Source: Saprospiraceae bacterium
Lineage (GTDB): Bacteria > Bacteroidota > Bacteroidia > Chitinophagales > Saprospiraceae
NCBI GenBank assembly: GCA_016715465.1
Contig: JADKAA010000024.1
Span: 1,612,001-1,676,000, forward strand
Reading direction: 5' to 3'
DNA: 64,000 nt
Positions 42,481 to 52,291 of this stretch are shown piece after piece. The stretch's first letter is position 1. Every line of letters starts with the position of its first letter. Made by a program: the position numbers and the translations under genes. A model generated the notes under the pieces. That model was not told where the DNA came from, ran no database searches, and saw only the letters and a list, made by a program, of their open reading frames with translations.

Positions 42481-44058
42481 TTATTCTTCCTTCGCTTTTT
42501 TTACCATTTCTTTGACATCTTCCAGCAATTTTCTGGCGTCATATATGATGCCATCTTTTATGGTGTAGTCAATGCCTCCAGCCATTACTTCTTCATTTTT
42601 ATCATTGATTTTAATGGTGCCTGTGCCAAACAGATATTTAAGGTTTGAGAGCGGATTTTCCTTTATAAGGATAATGTCCGCACGTTTGTTGGGCTCGATG
42701 CTGCCCAGCCAGGAATCCGCACCGAGGGCTTCCGCTCCTTTCAGGGTGGCTGCCCTGATGACTTCAAGAGGATGAAAACCTGCCTCCCGCAGCAATTCCA
42801 ATTCACGGATATAACCAAAACCATAAAGTTGATAGATAAAGCCGGAGTCAGAACCGGCGGTAACCCGACCACCCTTGTTTTTGTATTCATTGACAAATTG
42901 CATCCATAGTTGATAGTTTTGTCGCCATTGAATTTCCTGTTCTGTCCCCCAGTCAAACCAATAAGATCCATGCGATATGCGGCTGGGCGCATAAAATTTC
43001 CACAAAGAGGGTAGGGTAAATTCCTTGTGCCAGTCGGCATTTCTGGCCCTCATGAGATCCCGGTTGGCCTCATAAATGTTAAAGGTGGGGTCCAGGGTAA
43101 AATCTACTTTGAGCAATGCATCCATGACGAAATTCCATCGATCACTTCCGGGGCCTGCTGCCTGTTTCCATAATTTGCCGGCTTCTTCAAAGCGGTTTTG
43201 TTCATTGTTATAATTGTAGTCTGCCGGATAATCCTGGATGGTTCGGTCATCAAACAATGCTTCAGGCAATCCGTACCAGTGTTCCATGCTGGTGAGTCCG
43301 GCATCGGCAGAAGCAAGTACATTCATCCTGGCTACTTCCAGCTGGGCATGATGGCACGCAGATCGCAGGCCTAACTTCTTATTTTCTTTTAAAGCCGAAG
43401 CGAAGATTTTTGGGGGAGCACCAAAAAATTTGATACCGTCGGCGCCTTTGGATGCATTTTCTTTTACCCACGATATTGCCTCTTCTTCCGTGTTAATTGT
43501 TTTTTCCCAACCCTGACCAAAGGTCGTATAACAAAACAGTCTTGGCGCGGTTATCTCATTTTTATCACTTCTTTTTTTATGTTGCAGATTCCAGTCGAGC
43601 CCATTGCCACTTCCAGGGTCTCTGACCGTTGTGATGCCATGAGCCAGCCATAATTTAAATACATATTCTGAGGGGGTACCCTGGGATTTGCCGCCAATGT
43701 GACCGTGCATATCCACAAAACCCGGCAGGGCATAAAAACCACTGCAATCCATGACCTCGTCTCCTTCCATCACCGGCGGTCTGGACTTTTCACTGACCGG
43801 AACCCCCGGATAGCCTACACTGCTCACTTCTTTGATGGTATGGCCTTCAATTACAATATCGACAGGGCCTACCGGTGGAGCGCCGGTGCTGTTGATCAAG
43901 GTGACGCCCCTGAGTATTAATCTTTTAAATGGGCCTTTTCCCTCTGATCTTGCAGGGGCGTCCGTTACCTGGGCAGAAAGGTTCACCAGTGAAAATGCCA
44001 GAAGCCCGCTCATCAGTATATTCCGGACTCTAAATTTTTGGAAAATCAAATACCTCAT
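42481..44058 (-). CDS. Secreted metal-dependent amidohydrolase
   Basis: Amidohydrolase-superfamily protein of about 525 residues, closest in pattern to imidazolonepropionase-like/prolidase-like secreted hydrolases. A signal peptide (ILMSGLLAFSLVNLSAQ) is followed by the small beta domain and the barrel with GFVDMHGHIGG (HxH), GITTVRDPGSG, CHHAQLEVARM and the late metal aspartate in VTAGSDSGFIYQ, then a C-terminal adenine deaminase-like strand region (RADIILIKENPLSNL). Substrate unknown, perhaps a peptide or cyclic amide. The ATG at 44058 is preferred to 44094 because it starts the signal peptide. Confidence 0.82.
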   Translation of the reverse strand: MRYLIFQKFRVRNILMSGLLAFSLVNLSAQVTDAPARSEGKGPFKRLILRGVTLINSTGAPPVGPVDIVIEGHTIKEVSSVGYPGVPVSEKSRPPVMEGDEVMDCSGFYALPGFVDMHGHIGGKSQGTPSEYVFKLWLAHGITTVRDPGSGNGLDWNLQHKKRSDKNEITAPRLFCYTTFGQGWEKTINTEEEAISWVKENASKGADGIKFFGAPPKIFASALKENKKLGLRSACHHAQLEVARMNVLASADAGLTSMEHWYGLPEALFDDRTIQDYPADYNYNNEQNRFEEAGKLWKQAAGPGSDRWNFVMDALLKVDFTLDPTFNIYEANRDLMRARNADWHKEFTLPSLWKFYAPSRISHGSYWFDWGTEQEIQWRQNYQLWMQFVNEYKNKGGRVTAGSDSGFIYQLYGFGYIRELELLREAGFHPLEVIRAATLKGAEALGADSWLGSIEPNKRADIILIKENPLSNLKYLFGTGTIKINDKNEEVMAGGIDYTIKDGIIYDARKLLEDVKEMVKKAKEE

Positions 44059-44151
44059 AAAGTATAATTGGATTGAAAAATAAAGATAAACCACATTCCC
44101 GGATATGACGCTTATTTTCGTTCGAAAACCAAAGTTCAGCGTTTTATTTAG

Positions 44152-44159
44152 TACATTTG
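44152..44159 (+). promoter_or_regulatory. Candidate -7 element of the saccharopine dehydrogenase-like gene
   Basis: TACATTTG, an exact TAnnTTTG match, 28 bases before the ATG at 44188. No -33 TTG is seen at the usual spacing. Confidence 0.5.
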
Positions 44160-44187
44160 TGGCCCTAAACTACTAACCATTAATTAA

Positions 44188-45336
44188 ATGAAAGCAAAGA
44201 TATTTATAGCTGGATCCGGTGGTATCGGACAGGCGGTAGGTTTGATTATTTCTGAATTTAACATTTTTCAGGCCGATATCATTTTTGGAGACATTTCTCA
44301 GCATGCCATCGATGACGCAATCCATTTTGTAAAGGAAGGCACCGCCCATAATGTGCACATATCTGGTCTGCTCATGGATAAAGGAGGTAACTATGCAAAT
44401 ATGGAACCCGTGCTTGACGAATGTGATGTGCTGCTAGATTGTCTGCCTGGAAGTCTGGCCCCTAAAATGGCCGCGCTTGCCAAAAAGTGCACATGCCACT
44501 ACGCCAACCTCACCGAATACGTTTCCGAAACCAATCAGATAAAGAAAATTGCCGATGAGGCAGATACGGCCTTTGTGCTGCAGACAGGGCTTGCACCGGG
44601 TTTTATCAACATTCTTGCCTGCAAACTGTACGAACAGTTTCAGGAAAAATATGGAAATGACATGCTCGAAGAGATGTCCATGAAGGTCGGTGCTCTGCCC
44701 CAAAATGCCGGATTTCCGCACTTTTATGCATTTACCTGGAGCCCAATTGGCGTGGCCACGGAGTACTTAAAAAACGCTGTCATTGTCGACAACTATAAAC
44801 AGGTAGAAGTTGCAGCCCTGAGTGATACCGAAGCGCTGATCATCAATGGCGATACTTTTGAGGACAACTACACCTCAGGAGGTGCAGCCAATTTGCCGGA
44901 AGCATTTTCAGGTAAGATCAAAAAACTGCATTATAAAACCCTCAGACAACCCGGACATTACCAATGGGTAAAACGACAGTTGGAAACCATTCCGGAAGGC
45001 CTGGATAAAATTGCCACCCTCGAAAAAATCATGTTGGATAACATTCCTTCACTGGAAAACGACATGGTGGTCATTTATGCATCCGTCGAAGGCTTTGATA
45101 AGGGAGGACGGCGAAGGAAAATTGAAAAAGCCTACAAAATACTTCCGGTCATTGTGGGTAACCGCCCACTCAGAGCCATTCAGACAACTACAGCTGCACC
45201 CATGTGCGAAATGGCCTACATGATGCTGAATAAAAAGTGGAAAGGAATGTTGCAGCAGAGTGAAATTCCTACGTCGGAGTTCCTCAACGGCCCGTTCGTT
45301 TCGAGAATTTACGGAAGTTTTGAGGACTACAGGTGA
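44188..45336 (+). CDS. Saccharopine dehydrogenase family protein
   Basis: NAD(P)-binding oxidoreductase of 382 residues. The Rossmann start is KIFIAGSGGIGQAVGLIISEF, followed by CDVLLDCLPGSLAPKMAALAKKCTCHYANLTEY and GLAPGFINILACKLYEQF, the pattern of LYS9-type saccharopine dehydrogenase and relatives. The C-terminal domain has KKLHYKTLRQPGHYQWVKRQLE and VIYASVEGFDKGGRRRKIEK. It could be the saccharopine/alpha-aminoadipate enzyme of lysine metabolism or carboxynorspermidine-type dehydrogenase; the neighbours do not decide. A TAnnTTTG promoter lies just upstream. Confidence 0.85.
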   Translation: MKAKIFIAGSGGIGQAVGLIISEFNIFQADIIFGDISQHAIDDAIHFVKEGTAHNVHISGLLMDKGGNYANMEPVLDECDVLLDCLPGSLAPKMAALAKKCTCHYANLTEYVSETNQIKKIADEADTAFVLQTGLAPGFINILACKLYEQFQEKYGNDMLEEMSMKVGALPQNAGFPHFYAFTWSPIGVATEYLKNAVIVDNYKQVEVAALSDTEALIINGDTFEDNYTSGGAANLPEAFSGKIKKLHYKTLRQPGHYQWVKRQLETIPEGLDKIATLEKIMLDNIPSLENDMVVIYASVEGFDKGGRRRKIEKAYKILPVIVGNRPLRAIQTTTAAPMCEMAYMMLNKKWKGMLQQSEIPTSEFLNGPFVSRIYGSFEDYR

Positions 45337-45419
45337 ATTGGCCGTTGGGGGTGATTTCCAAGTCGGCAAATGACTATATTTTGGCAGCTCTTATAATCCT
45401 GGAATCCTTCCGCGACTTG

Positions 45420-45427
45420 TAATTTTG
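45420..45427 (+). promoter_or_regulatory. Candidate -7 element of the quinone oxidoreductase gene
   Basis: TAATTTTG, an exact TAnnTTTG match, about 89 bases before the ATG at 45516. The implied leader is about 80 bases. No clear -33 element. Confidence 0.38.
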
Positions 45428-45515
45428 GGCGAAACTATTTCTTAATAGATTAGCATTAATCCTGTTCCTGGCTGAATAAAAATTCAGCCACACATACAAA
45501 CCAGCAAGCTTAGCA

Positions 45516-46538
45516 ATGAAAGCCATCGTACTCAAAAAATATGGACAGGCATCAAGTGCCTTTGAATTTATGGACAGGGAAATGCCAGTTCCCGGGGATC
45601 ATGAGGTATTGATAAAGGTAAGCCATTCAGGAATTAATTTTGCAGACATCATGGCCAGAAACGGTATGTATGATGATGCCCCCAAACCCCCCAGTGTCAT
45701 TGGCTATGATGTTGCGGGAGAGATCGTCTCAACCGGTAAGCAGGTGGCCGACTTACCCCAGGGTTCAAAGGTTTTGGCCTTGACCCGATTTGGGGGCTAT
45801 GCTGAATATGTAGTGGCAAGCAACCTCGCTGTGGCAAAGATCCCGGAAGGGTACGATCCGGCTGCTGCAACGGCTCTCGCAACCCAGGGATGTACTGCCT
45901 ACCATTGCGCCATCGAAATGGCAAATCTGCACGCAGGTGATGTGGTACTCGTCCAGGCTGCCGCCGGTGGAGTAGGGAGTATGCTGGTGCAATTGGCTAA
46001 ACACAAAGGCTGTTTTGTATATGGCACCGCTTCTGCTTCGAAACAGGATTTCATCCGGTCACTTGGCGTGGACCATGCCATTGATTATACCAGTCAGGAT
46101 TTTGAAAAAGTGATTAGTGAGGGAGCGCACAAAGGGGTCGATGTGGTTTTCGACAGCCTGGGAGGACAGGCCTATAAAAAGGCTTTTCATTTGTTGAAAC
46201 CTTGCGGAAAAATGGTCTGCTTTGGCGCTGCAGAACAAATGGAAGCGGTAAAAAACAAACTTAAGCTCATCAAACTGGCATACGGCTTTGGCTTGTTTTC
46301 TCCCATTTCTCTCTTAATGCAGTCGAGATCTGTCATGATGGTCAATATGCTGAGGATTGCCGACTTGAAGCCCACCTTATTTAAAAGTCACCTTTTAAAT
46401 GTCATATCCATGGCTGAGCTCGGGGTGGTAAAACCATTTGTAAGCAAGGTGTTTCCGGTTGAAGAAGTGGCAGCTGCCCACGATTTTATAGAATCCCGCC
46501 AATCTACCGGTAAAGTAGTCTTGCGTTGGACAGTATAA
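45516..46538 (+). CDS. Zinc-free alcohol dehydrogenase / quinone oxidoreductase family protein
   Basis: Medium-chain dehydrogenase/reductase of 340 residues. The GroES-like part begins KAIVLKKYGQASSAFEFMDREMPVPGDHEVLIKV and SGINFADIMARNGMYDDAPKPPSVIGYDVAGEI, typical of the VAT1/NADPH:quinone oxidoreductase group. The nucleotide-binding part has VLVQAAAGGVGSMLVQLAKHKG. The zinc ligands of alcohol dehydrogenases are absent, as expected for the quinone reductase branch. Probable substrate is a quinone or enone; no operon partner is seen. Confidence 0.9.
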   Translation: MKAIVLKKYGQASSAFEFMDREMPVPGDHEVLIKVSHSGINFADIMARNGMYDDAPKPPSVIGYDVAGEIVSTGKQVADLPQGSKVLALTRFGGYAEYVVASNLAVAKIPEGYDPAAATALATQGCTAYHCAIEMANLHAGDVVLVQAAAGGVGSMLVQLAKHKGCFVYGTASASKQDFIRSLGVDHAIDYTSQDFEKVISEGAHKGVDVVFDSLGGQAYKKAFHLLKPCGKMVCFGAAEQMEAVKNKLKLIKLAYGFGLFSPISLLMQSRSVMMVNMLRIADLKPTLFKSHLLNVISMAELGVVKPFVSKVFPVEEVAAAHDFIESRQSTGKVVLRWTV

Positions 46539-46646
46539 GTTTGGTTATTTGAAGCCTTCCTTGATTTGCCGGGTAGTGTCATAAATTTCGGCTATATGTC
46601 TGGAGAATGTCTTGATGAGCTATAAAATGTCAATTCTGCAATACAG

Positions 46647-46679
46647 TTGGCCCATTTAGACCCAATTTGAATATATTTG
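46647..46679 (+). promoter_or_regulatory. Promoter of the CHU_C-type secreted protein gene
   Basis: TTG at 46647-46649 and TATATTTG at 46672-46679, separated by 22 bases, fit the Bacteroidota -33/-7 pattern (TTG, 17-23 bases, TAnnTTTG). The ATG at 46698 follows 18 bases after the -7 box, so the leader is very short. Confidence 0.6.
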
Positions 46680-46697
46680 ATACGAAATTGCGATCTT

Positions 46698-48653
46698 ATG
46701 ACCGGCCTGAAAAGGGTATGTACGTTGTGGATTTGGATATTGGCTTCTCTTGCGGCCGCGGCACAGGTAGATACGTGCAGCTGTGTTAAAAAGGAGACCA
46801 CCACGGTTTGTCATCTGTCTGTTCAGGAATACTGTTACGGTCTTGACGGTTGTCAGCATTCTTTGGATGGTGATTTTATGCGAAATTCCCTTGCCCTGAA
46901 GCTCAGAAACCTGAATAACTTTGGGGAGACCGGGGTTTCCGAATGTGCCATGAACCTCAAAAAACTAACAAAGATCAAATCCGTTACCGACATCACAGAC
47001 GCCGGGTGTGACATCTTTTTTACTGGAAGTTTTGCAGTAGATACTTTCCTGTTGACAGTAAACTCAGATAAGACCTCAGTACCCGATCCCGTCCTAAATG
47101 CGATTCGTTCTTGGTCGATGCTTTGCGACCGAAACCTTGTCATAGTATCCCAGGCTGAAGCCAAGCCTTGGGGTTATACCATTCGCGACGAAAATGTCAA
47201 CCCCAATCAGGCCATTACCGATCCTTCGAAGTTTTCAATTTTCAACGGAGTATTTGGCAGTCTTTCCGAGTTTCAGCAGGGAGGCACTTACCAGGGGGTG
47301 ATCGTTGCCCAGCCCGCCACCGGAGTGGAGATCCTTTCGCAGGACGCCAATGGAAGACCAACCGTGGCGTTCGATGTGGCTACACGCGATCTTATTTTGG
47401 GTGATATTGGTATCCTTTGTAATCCTGCAGGCTTTTTATCTCAGGGCAATCAAATCAAAACAACCAATGACAACGACAAACTTGCAGGTAATCTCTTTGC
47501 ATTGGGTTGCCAGATAGGGCAAGGCAATAAATACACTGAAGAAACCTATTATAAATGCAGGGGCGAGGCACTTACCCTCCCAAATGGTCAGGTTGTGATC
47601 AGTGAAGCCATATTTGTCGATTCTTTTATAACCAGCAAGGGCTGTGACTCATTTCATTTTGCAAAAGTGATCGATTATGAAGAGGCCAATTTATTCATAG
47701 CCGAGAACAGGTGCACCGGAGATTCTTTCAGGATAATGGCTGGAAATATCTTATTTGATGAGTCATATCCGGAAGGCACTGTAAGACTAATCGACAGACA
47801 TGGTTGCGATTCCATTATTCATGTTAATTTAAATTATTTTGCCAATACAAGTTTTCAATTCACGGATACGGTATGCAAATATTCGGGTTTCAGCTACTTT
47901 GTGGGTGAAGATACTTATTCCGAAGTCAGGCCTGCGGGCACTACCGTAATCAGAAACATGAATGGATGCGATTCTACAGTCACCGTGTCCATACATTTCC
48001 TTTCACCGGATACAACACTAATAAAGACTACACTTTGCGCCAATGATTCGCTGGCTTATGAAGATAAGTTTTTATCGCCCGGCAAAATATACAATTACAG
48101 GTACAAATCGCTTAACCCATGTGATTCCATAGTATTCATCGACTTGTCCGCATTTCCGTTGCCCAAAGTGAATGTCGATACCATAGTTGAAATTGATCAA
48201 TATAAACCATATCTGTTTCAAAATCAGATTCCTGATGATGTGTCTGTAAGTTGGACTTACCTTTCTGGCCTTAGTTGCACTTCCTGCCCCAATCCTCTAT
48301 ATAAACCGGGTGATTATCCCGCCTTTTTTGAAATGGAAGTTCAGGATGTATTTGGCTGCGCATTTCCTTATTCAATCAGGGCGGCGTATGCTTGTGACGC
48401 TATCATGCCCAATGTGTTTTTTGCAGGCAACCAGGGCATCAATGGTAATTTTTCATGGGCTTCACCATGTCCGGTTTCCGATTTTCAGATTTCAATCTAC
48501 GATCGGTGGGGCAATCTATTATTTGTGTCCAATGATGTGGAAGGTGTTTGGTCCGGTGACAATGCTGTTCCGGGAGTTTATACCTACTACATGAAGTATA
48601 CAGACGGGCAGGGTCCTGTTACGAAAACCGGAGATGTTACGCTCATAAAATAA
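46698..48653 (+). CDS. Secreted Cys-repeat protein with gliding-motility/T9SS C-terminal domain
   Basis: About 651 residues from the ATG at 46698. A signal peptide (LWIWILASLAAAAQ) precedes a globular region with an OmpA-unrelated Cys-rich start. Residues about 290-500 contain repeats centred on a GCDS/PCDS motif (KGCDSFHFAKV, HGCDSIIHVNL, NGCDSTVTVSI, NPCDSIVFIDL) of about 45 residues each, a pattern common in large Bacteroidota surface proteins. The C-terminal 90 residues (NVFFAGNQGINGNF, ISIYDRWGNLLF, VPGVYTYYMKYTDG, KTGDVTLIK) are a CHU_C type B sorting domain, so the protein is probably exported by the type IX system, whose porD lies at 57.4 kb. Confidence 0.88.
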   Translation: MTGLKRVCTLWIWILASLAAAAQVDTCSCVKKETTTVCHLSVQEYCYGLDGCQHSLDGDFMRNSLALKLRNLNNFGETGVSECAMNLKKLTKIKSVTDITDAGCDIFFTGSFAVDTFLLTVNSDKTSVPDPVLNAIRSWSMLCDRNLVIVSQAEAKPWGYTIRDENVNPNQAITDPSKFSIFNGVFGSLSEFQQGGTYQGVIVAQPATGVEILSQDANGRPTVAFDVATRDLILGDIGILCNPAGFLSQGNQIKTTNDNDKLAGNLFALGCQIGQGNKYTEETYYKCRGEALTLPNGQVVISEAIFVDSFITSKGCDSFHFAKVIDYEEANLFIAENRCTGDSFRIMAGNILFDESYPEGTVRLIDRHGCDSIIHVNLNYFANTSFQFTDTVCKYSGFSYFVGEDTYSEVRPAGTTVIRNMNGCDSTVTVSIHFLSPDTTLIKTTLCANDSLAYEDKFLSPGKIYNYRYKSLNPCDSIVFIDLSAFPLPKVNVDTIVEIDQYKPYLFQNQIPDDVSVSWTYLSGLSCTSCPNPLYKPGDYPAFFEMEVQDVFGCAFPYSIRAAYACDAIMPNVFFAGNQGINGNFSWASPCPVSDFQISIYDRWGNLLFVSNDVEGVWSGDNAVPGVYTYYMKYTDGQGPVTKTGDVTLIK

Positions 48654-48659
48654 GGTTAG

Positions 48660-51600
48660 CTATTGCTTTTTCAGTATTACCGTTTCCTCTATGCTCAGAG
48701 CACCACCTGAATTTTGTATGGGTACTCCAATAGATAAGGGGGACTGACTGATTATACCTCCCCGCAGATTCAGCTCTCCGCTGGTTTTATAAATGACCGG
48801 TCTGCTGGATGGATTTACCTTGAAAATATTTGGGTGAACCATATTGATGACAGCTCCGTTGGAAATGACAATTACTTCATCATTGTGCATGGATATAATA
48901 TATATTGGCTGATTTAATTCGTTTTAAAGGTCATGTTTTTATCCAGGGTCAATGTTGAACTGGTAAGGGTAATGGTGTCGTTTAAGATATCTTCTATGAT
49001 AGAAATCGTATCTCCAATGTTGGCACAGCCAATGGCATTGCGCAGCGAGCCTTGTCCGGAATCACCTAAAACATAGACCGTTTGGCATGGTAGTAATACG
49101 GTGGGTGTTTTTACGTTTGCACTGCTGTTGTATTGTGGAGTATTGGTTTGTGTTGCCACATTCCAGACACTTCTTTGTGTATTGGTTAGCAAAATATCAT
49201 CAATAAACCAGCCCTGTCCGCCATCTGCAAGATCTGAATACATCTGGAAACGAATGTACACTGTCTTGTTATCAAAAGAAGAGAGATCAATCGTAGTGCG
49301 TATGTAGTTTTGGACACTGCCGGAAAAAGCAGTTTGACTCGAAATATTATTCAGATAGCCATTGTACCAGTTTTCGGTCATATAGGGACCGAGATTCTGC
49401 CAGGTGTTTTGGCCATCCACGCTTATATACACCCTGCCTCCATCCCAGTTGCTCTCTGTGTTGAATTTATGCCAAAATTGTAATTTTGAGCCTTTTGATA
49501 AGCGTTCAGGAATAGCCATCGTTAAATTGGCCACGGAAGGAGATGGGTGATCCGGCACAAACCAGGAGAAACTGCCACCATTTGGATTTGTTGAACTTCT
49601 GGTCCATCCCTGCAATAGGGTGTTGTTTATGACAGACTGGAATTTTCCTGACATGATTTCCACATCCTCGTAAAAACTATCAGCCTGCACATTTTGGTTC
49701 TGGGCAATTTTTGATGTAATGCGGTATAAAACAGAATCAACGGGGGCCAGGTTAATGGAGGGATACACTACCTCTTGTCCATTGATCACTGCACCATTGC
49801 TCGCCGATACCGGGATGAGCAGATCGTCAAGGGTGTCTTTTATAATAATGCCGGTAATGGTCGAATTATGCAGGTTTTTTAGTTTAATGTCATAATGGAT
49901 GGTATCACCTGGCGCCAAATAAAAAGAAGAGGGTGTATTGGTAAACACCAGTCTGTTGCAATCAACAGGCACATCAAATGCCTCTGTTCCATCACTTACA
50001 GAGTGCGATGAACCCTGTATCGCACCCAAACCCAGTCCCCTTTTTGCAAATGCCTGCCAGATCAGACACTTGTTTGCTCCACCATATAAAACCTGATCTG
50101 CCAATAAAATGGCGTCTCTGCCATCAACAAAACCCGGGGTGCACGGCTGGAGTTTTAAGGCCTCAATCACAAGTGCCATGGCCATGTTGTTGCCTCCATT
50201 GCCATGATAGAGATCGGGGTCGAAACCATACTGATCGATCAAGGCCCAGGTGACCTCCCACAACATGCTACACCATACGCTGCCCACCCCATGAGGGATA
50301 GATGATGTTTTGATATAATCATAGGTTTGGGGATTCGTGGACAATTGGGTAGAATATCGGTAAGGTCTGATGCCATTGGCACTTGTATCCTGTGTCGTAA
50401 CATAAGTGCCAATTCCTCTGCCCAACGACCCTGTGTGGCCTGCCTTCATGGTGAGCATAAGTCCAAACCAGTCGCTCCATCCTTCTCCCATTTGTTCCTG
50501 GTTGGAAAGACAACTGGAATTGGCAGCTCCACCCGTGAGACGGGTTGAAATGCCGTGACCATATTCATGACTGATGATGACATTGTCAAAACTGCCGTCC
50601 AATTCAGGACCTTTTAAGGTCACGTTTATTCCGGCAGCAAGATTCGCTTTAAGTATATTGCATGCGCTTAAGCTGATCATGACACTTGGAATGGTAACAC
50701 TTGATCCATTTGCCCCTGCAGTCATGGCAAACGGATCACCACTCACGTTGTTGCATACAAGCACCGCAATAGCCCCTGCATTCTGCGCATTCATACATTT
50801 TGTAAGAAAATCACAGCTTCCCCGGTCAACCAGGGCAATTTTACCTGTGACTTCAGCCGCATTTATCAACGCATTGCAGGCATAGGTTGGGTCAGCGCTG
50901 CCATCATCGACGAGTACCAGCTGCTCAGTTACCGTATAGTTCGTTGGTCCAAATTGAGCCCGGGCAGCCTTATACGTACCTTTTATGGCAGCGGGACTAT
51001 TGACCAGAATGCTGTTCCAGAGGTACATTTGCATCCTGGGTTTTTGGCCATCTGGTGGTGTACCAAAATTGGCATTATTGGTACCAGACCCATCAAGACC
51101 ATCTGCCAACACGAAATCTTCGCCTGTACCTCCTCGTCCGTAATTGTTTTTCTGAAAATTACCGGATGCCTCGTCAAAGCCGTATTGATACCACACATCG
51201 TGTAAGACATTGTTCCAAGAGAATAAGTTTGTCAGGGATGCATTTTGATTGGCCGAAGGGCCGTGGTTAAATTCAGAGGGAAGTTAAATTCCAAATTGCT
51301 GCCTCCTTCAGCAAAAGCGCCAATGGTAGTTTCATTGTTTCCTGCAATGTCTTCTTTTGCCTCGACGTTGTTGCCACTGGTTTTGGTAAATTCCGGGCCG
51401 GGTAAACCATTGGTGTCGTGCCAGCCATATGGGGAGGCCAGGCTATCAGAGGGGTCCGTCACAGCTATTCTGTTGCCATGAATTGGACTTTCAACGCCGG
51501 TTGGGAAAACAGTATACCCGTTGGTAAGTAAAGTTGGTACACATTGTTCATGTGCATTTTGGTGGTGTGGAATATGGGCATGGTCAAATTGGCAGGAACT

Positions 51601-52182
51601 CACCCAGTTTATTTTTTCCAAAGTTTCACCTGTGGTAGCATCAATTCTCCAGTCCCACCATGCCTCTCCTGTGTTTAGAAAGATTTGCCAGGCAGGGATC
51701 AGGATTTTATTTCGCATAAACCATACCTCTTCCATAACGATGGTATCACTGCCCAATTCGTTTGCCAGTATAGTCAATCTGGATGGATAGGATGAAGAGT
51801 CAATCTCTATAGAATTTAATGTCACACCCAATTCACTACCAATGAGTCTGATGACTGCACGGGCATCGGCAAATTGAATATTGGCAGCTGATTTTAAAAC
51901 CTGGGCATTGGCTATAAAATTATGGTGCATCGCAATAAGTTCCCCGTCTTGAGAGACATGTACGCTGCCATGAAGATTACAAATGTCCCTGCCTTCCATT
52001 TGCTGCGTAAGGTAGGTATGCAACACACCGGAAATACGGCTAAGGTGTTGGTGGGTGACCCTATACTCGGGTGCTTGTCCGGAAAAAGCCGTATCAAGGA
52101 ATGGCCTAAATGTAGTTTCCGTTTGGCCAAATGCAAAGGCTGAACAAAATACATTCAAGACAAATAAACACCTCTTAATCAT
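48660..52182 (-). pseudogene. M36 fungalysin-type metallopeptidase, two one-base frameshifts
   Basis: Large secreted zinc peptidase, about 1170 residues when joined. The first frame (from 52182) has a signal peptide (FCSAFAFGQ) and an FTP propeptide, and breaks at three G (51258-51260); one added base restores the NQNASLTNLFSWNNVLHDVWYQYGFDEASGNF segment. The main frame has a PA domain (VALVDRGSCDFLTKCMNAQNAGAIAVLV region), the zinc motif SHEYGHGIS and a jelly-roll domain near PDHPSPSVANL. At four T (48922-48925) a second missing base separates it from its C-terminal tail (48660-48890: NDEVIVISNGAVINMVHPNIF to ETVILKKQ). Both breaks look like sequencing indels. Confidence 0.85.
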
Positions 52183-52291
52183 GCTGTAAAATTAACCTTA
52201 TGCGCTAAAAGTTGACACAATAATCTATATCTCTTGCATAAAATTGTTGATTTTGTCTGGTATAGGCTAAATTTCATTCATTAAAGAAAGC

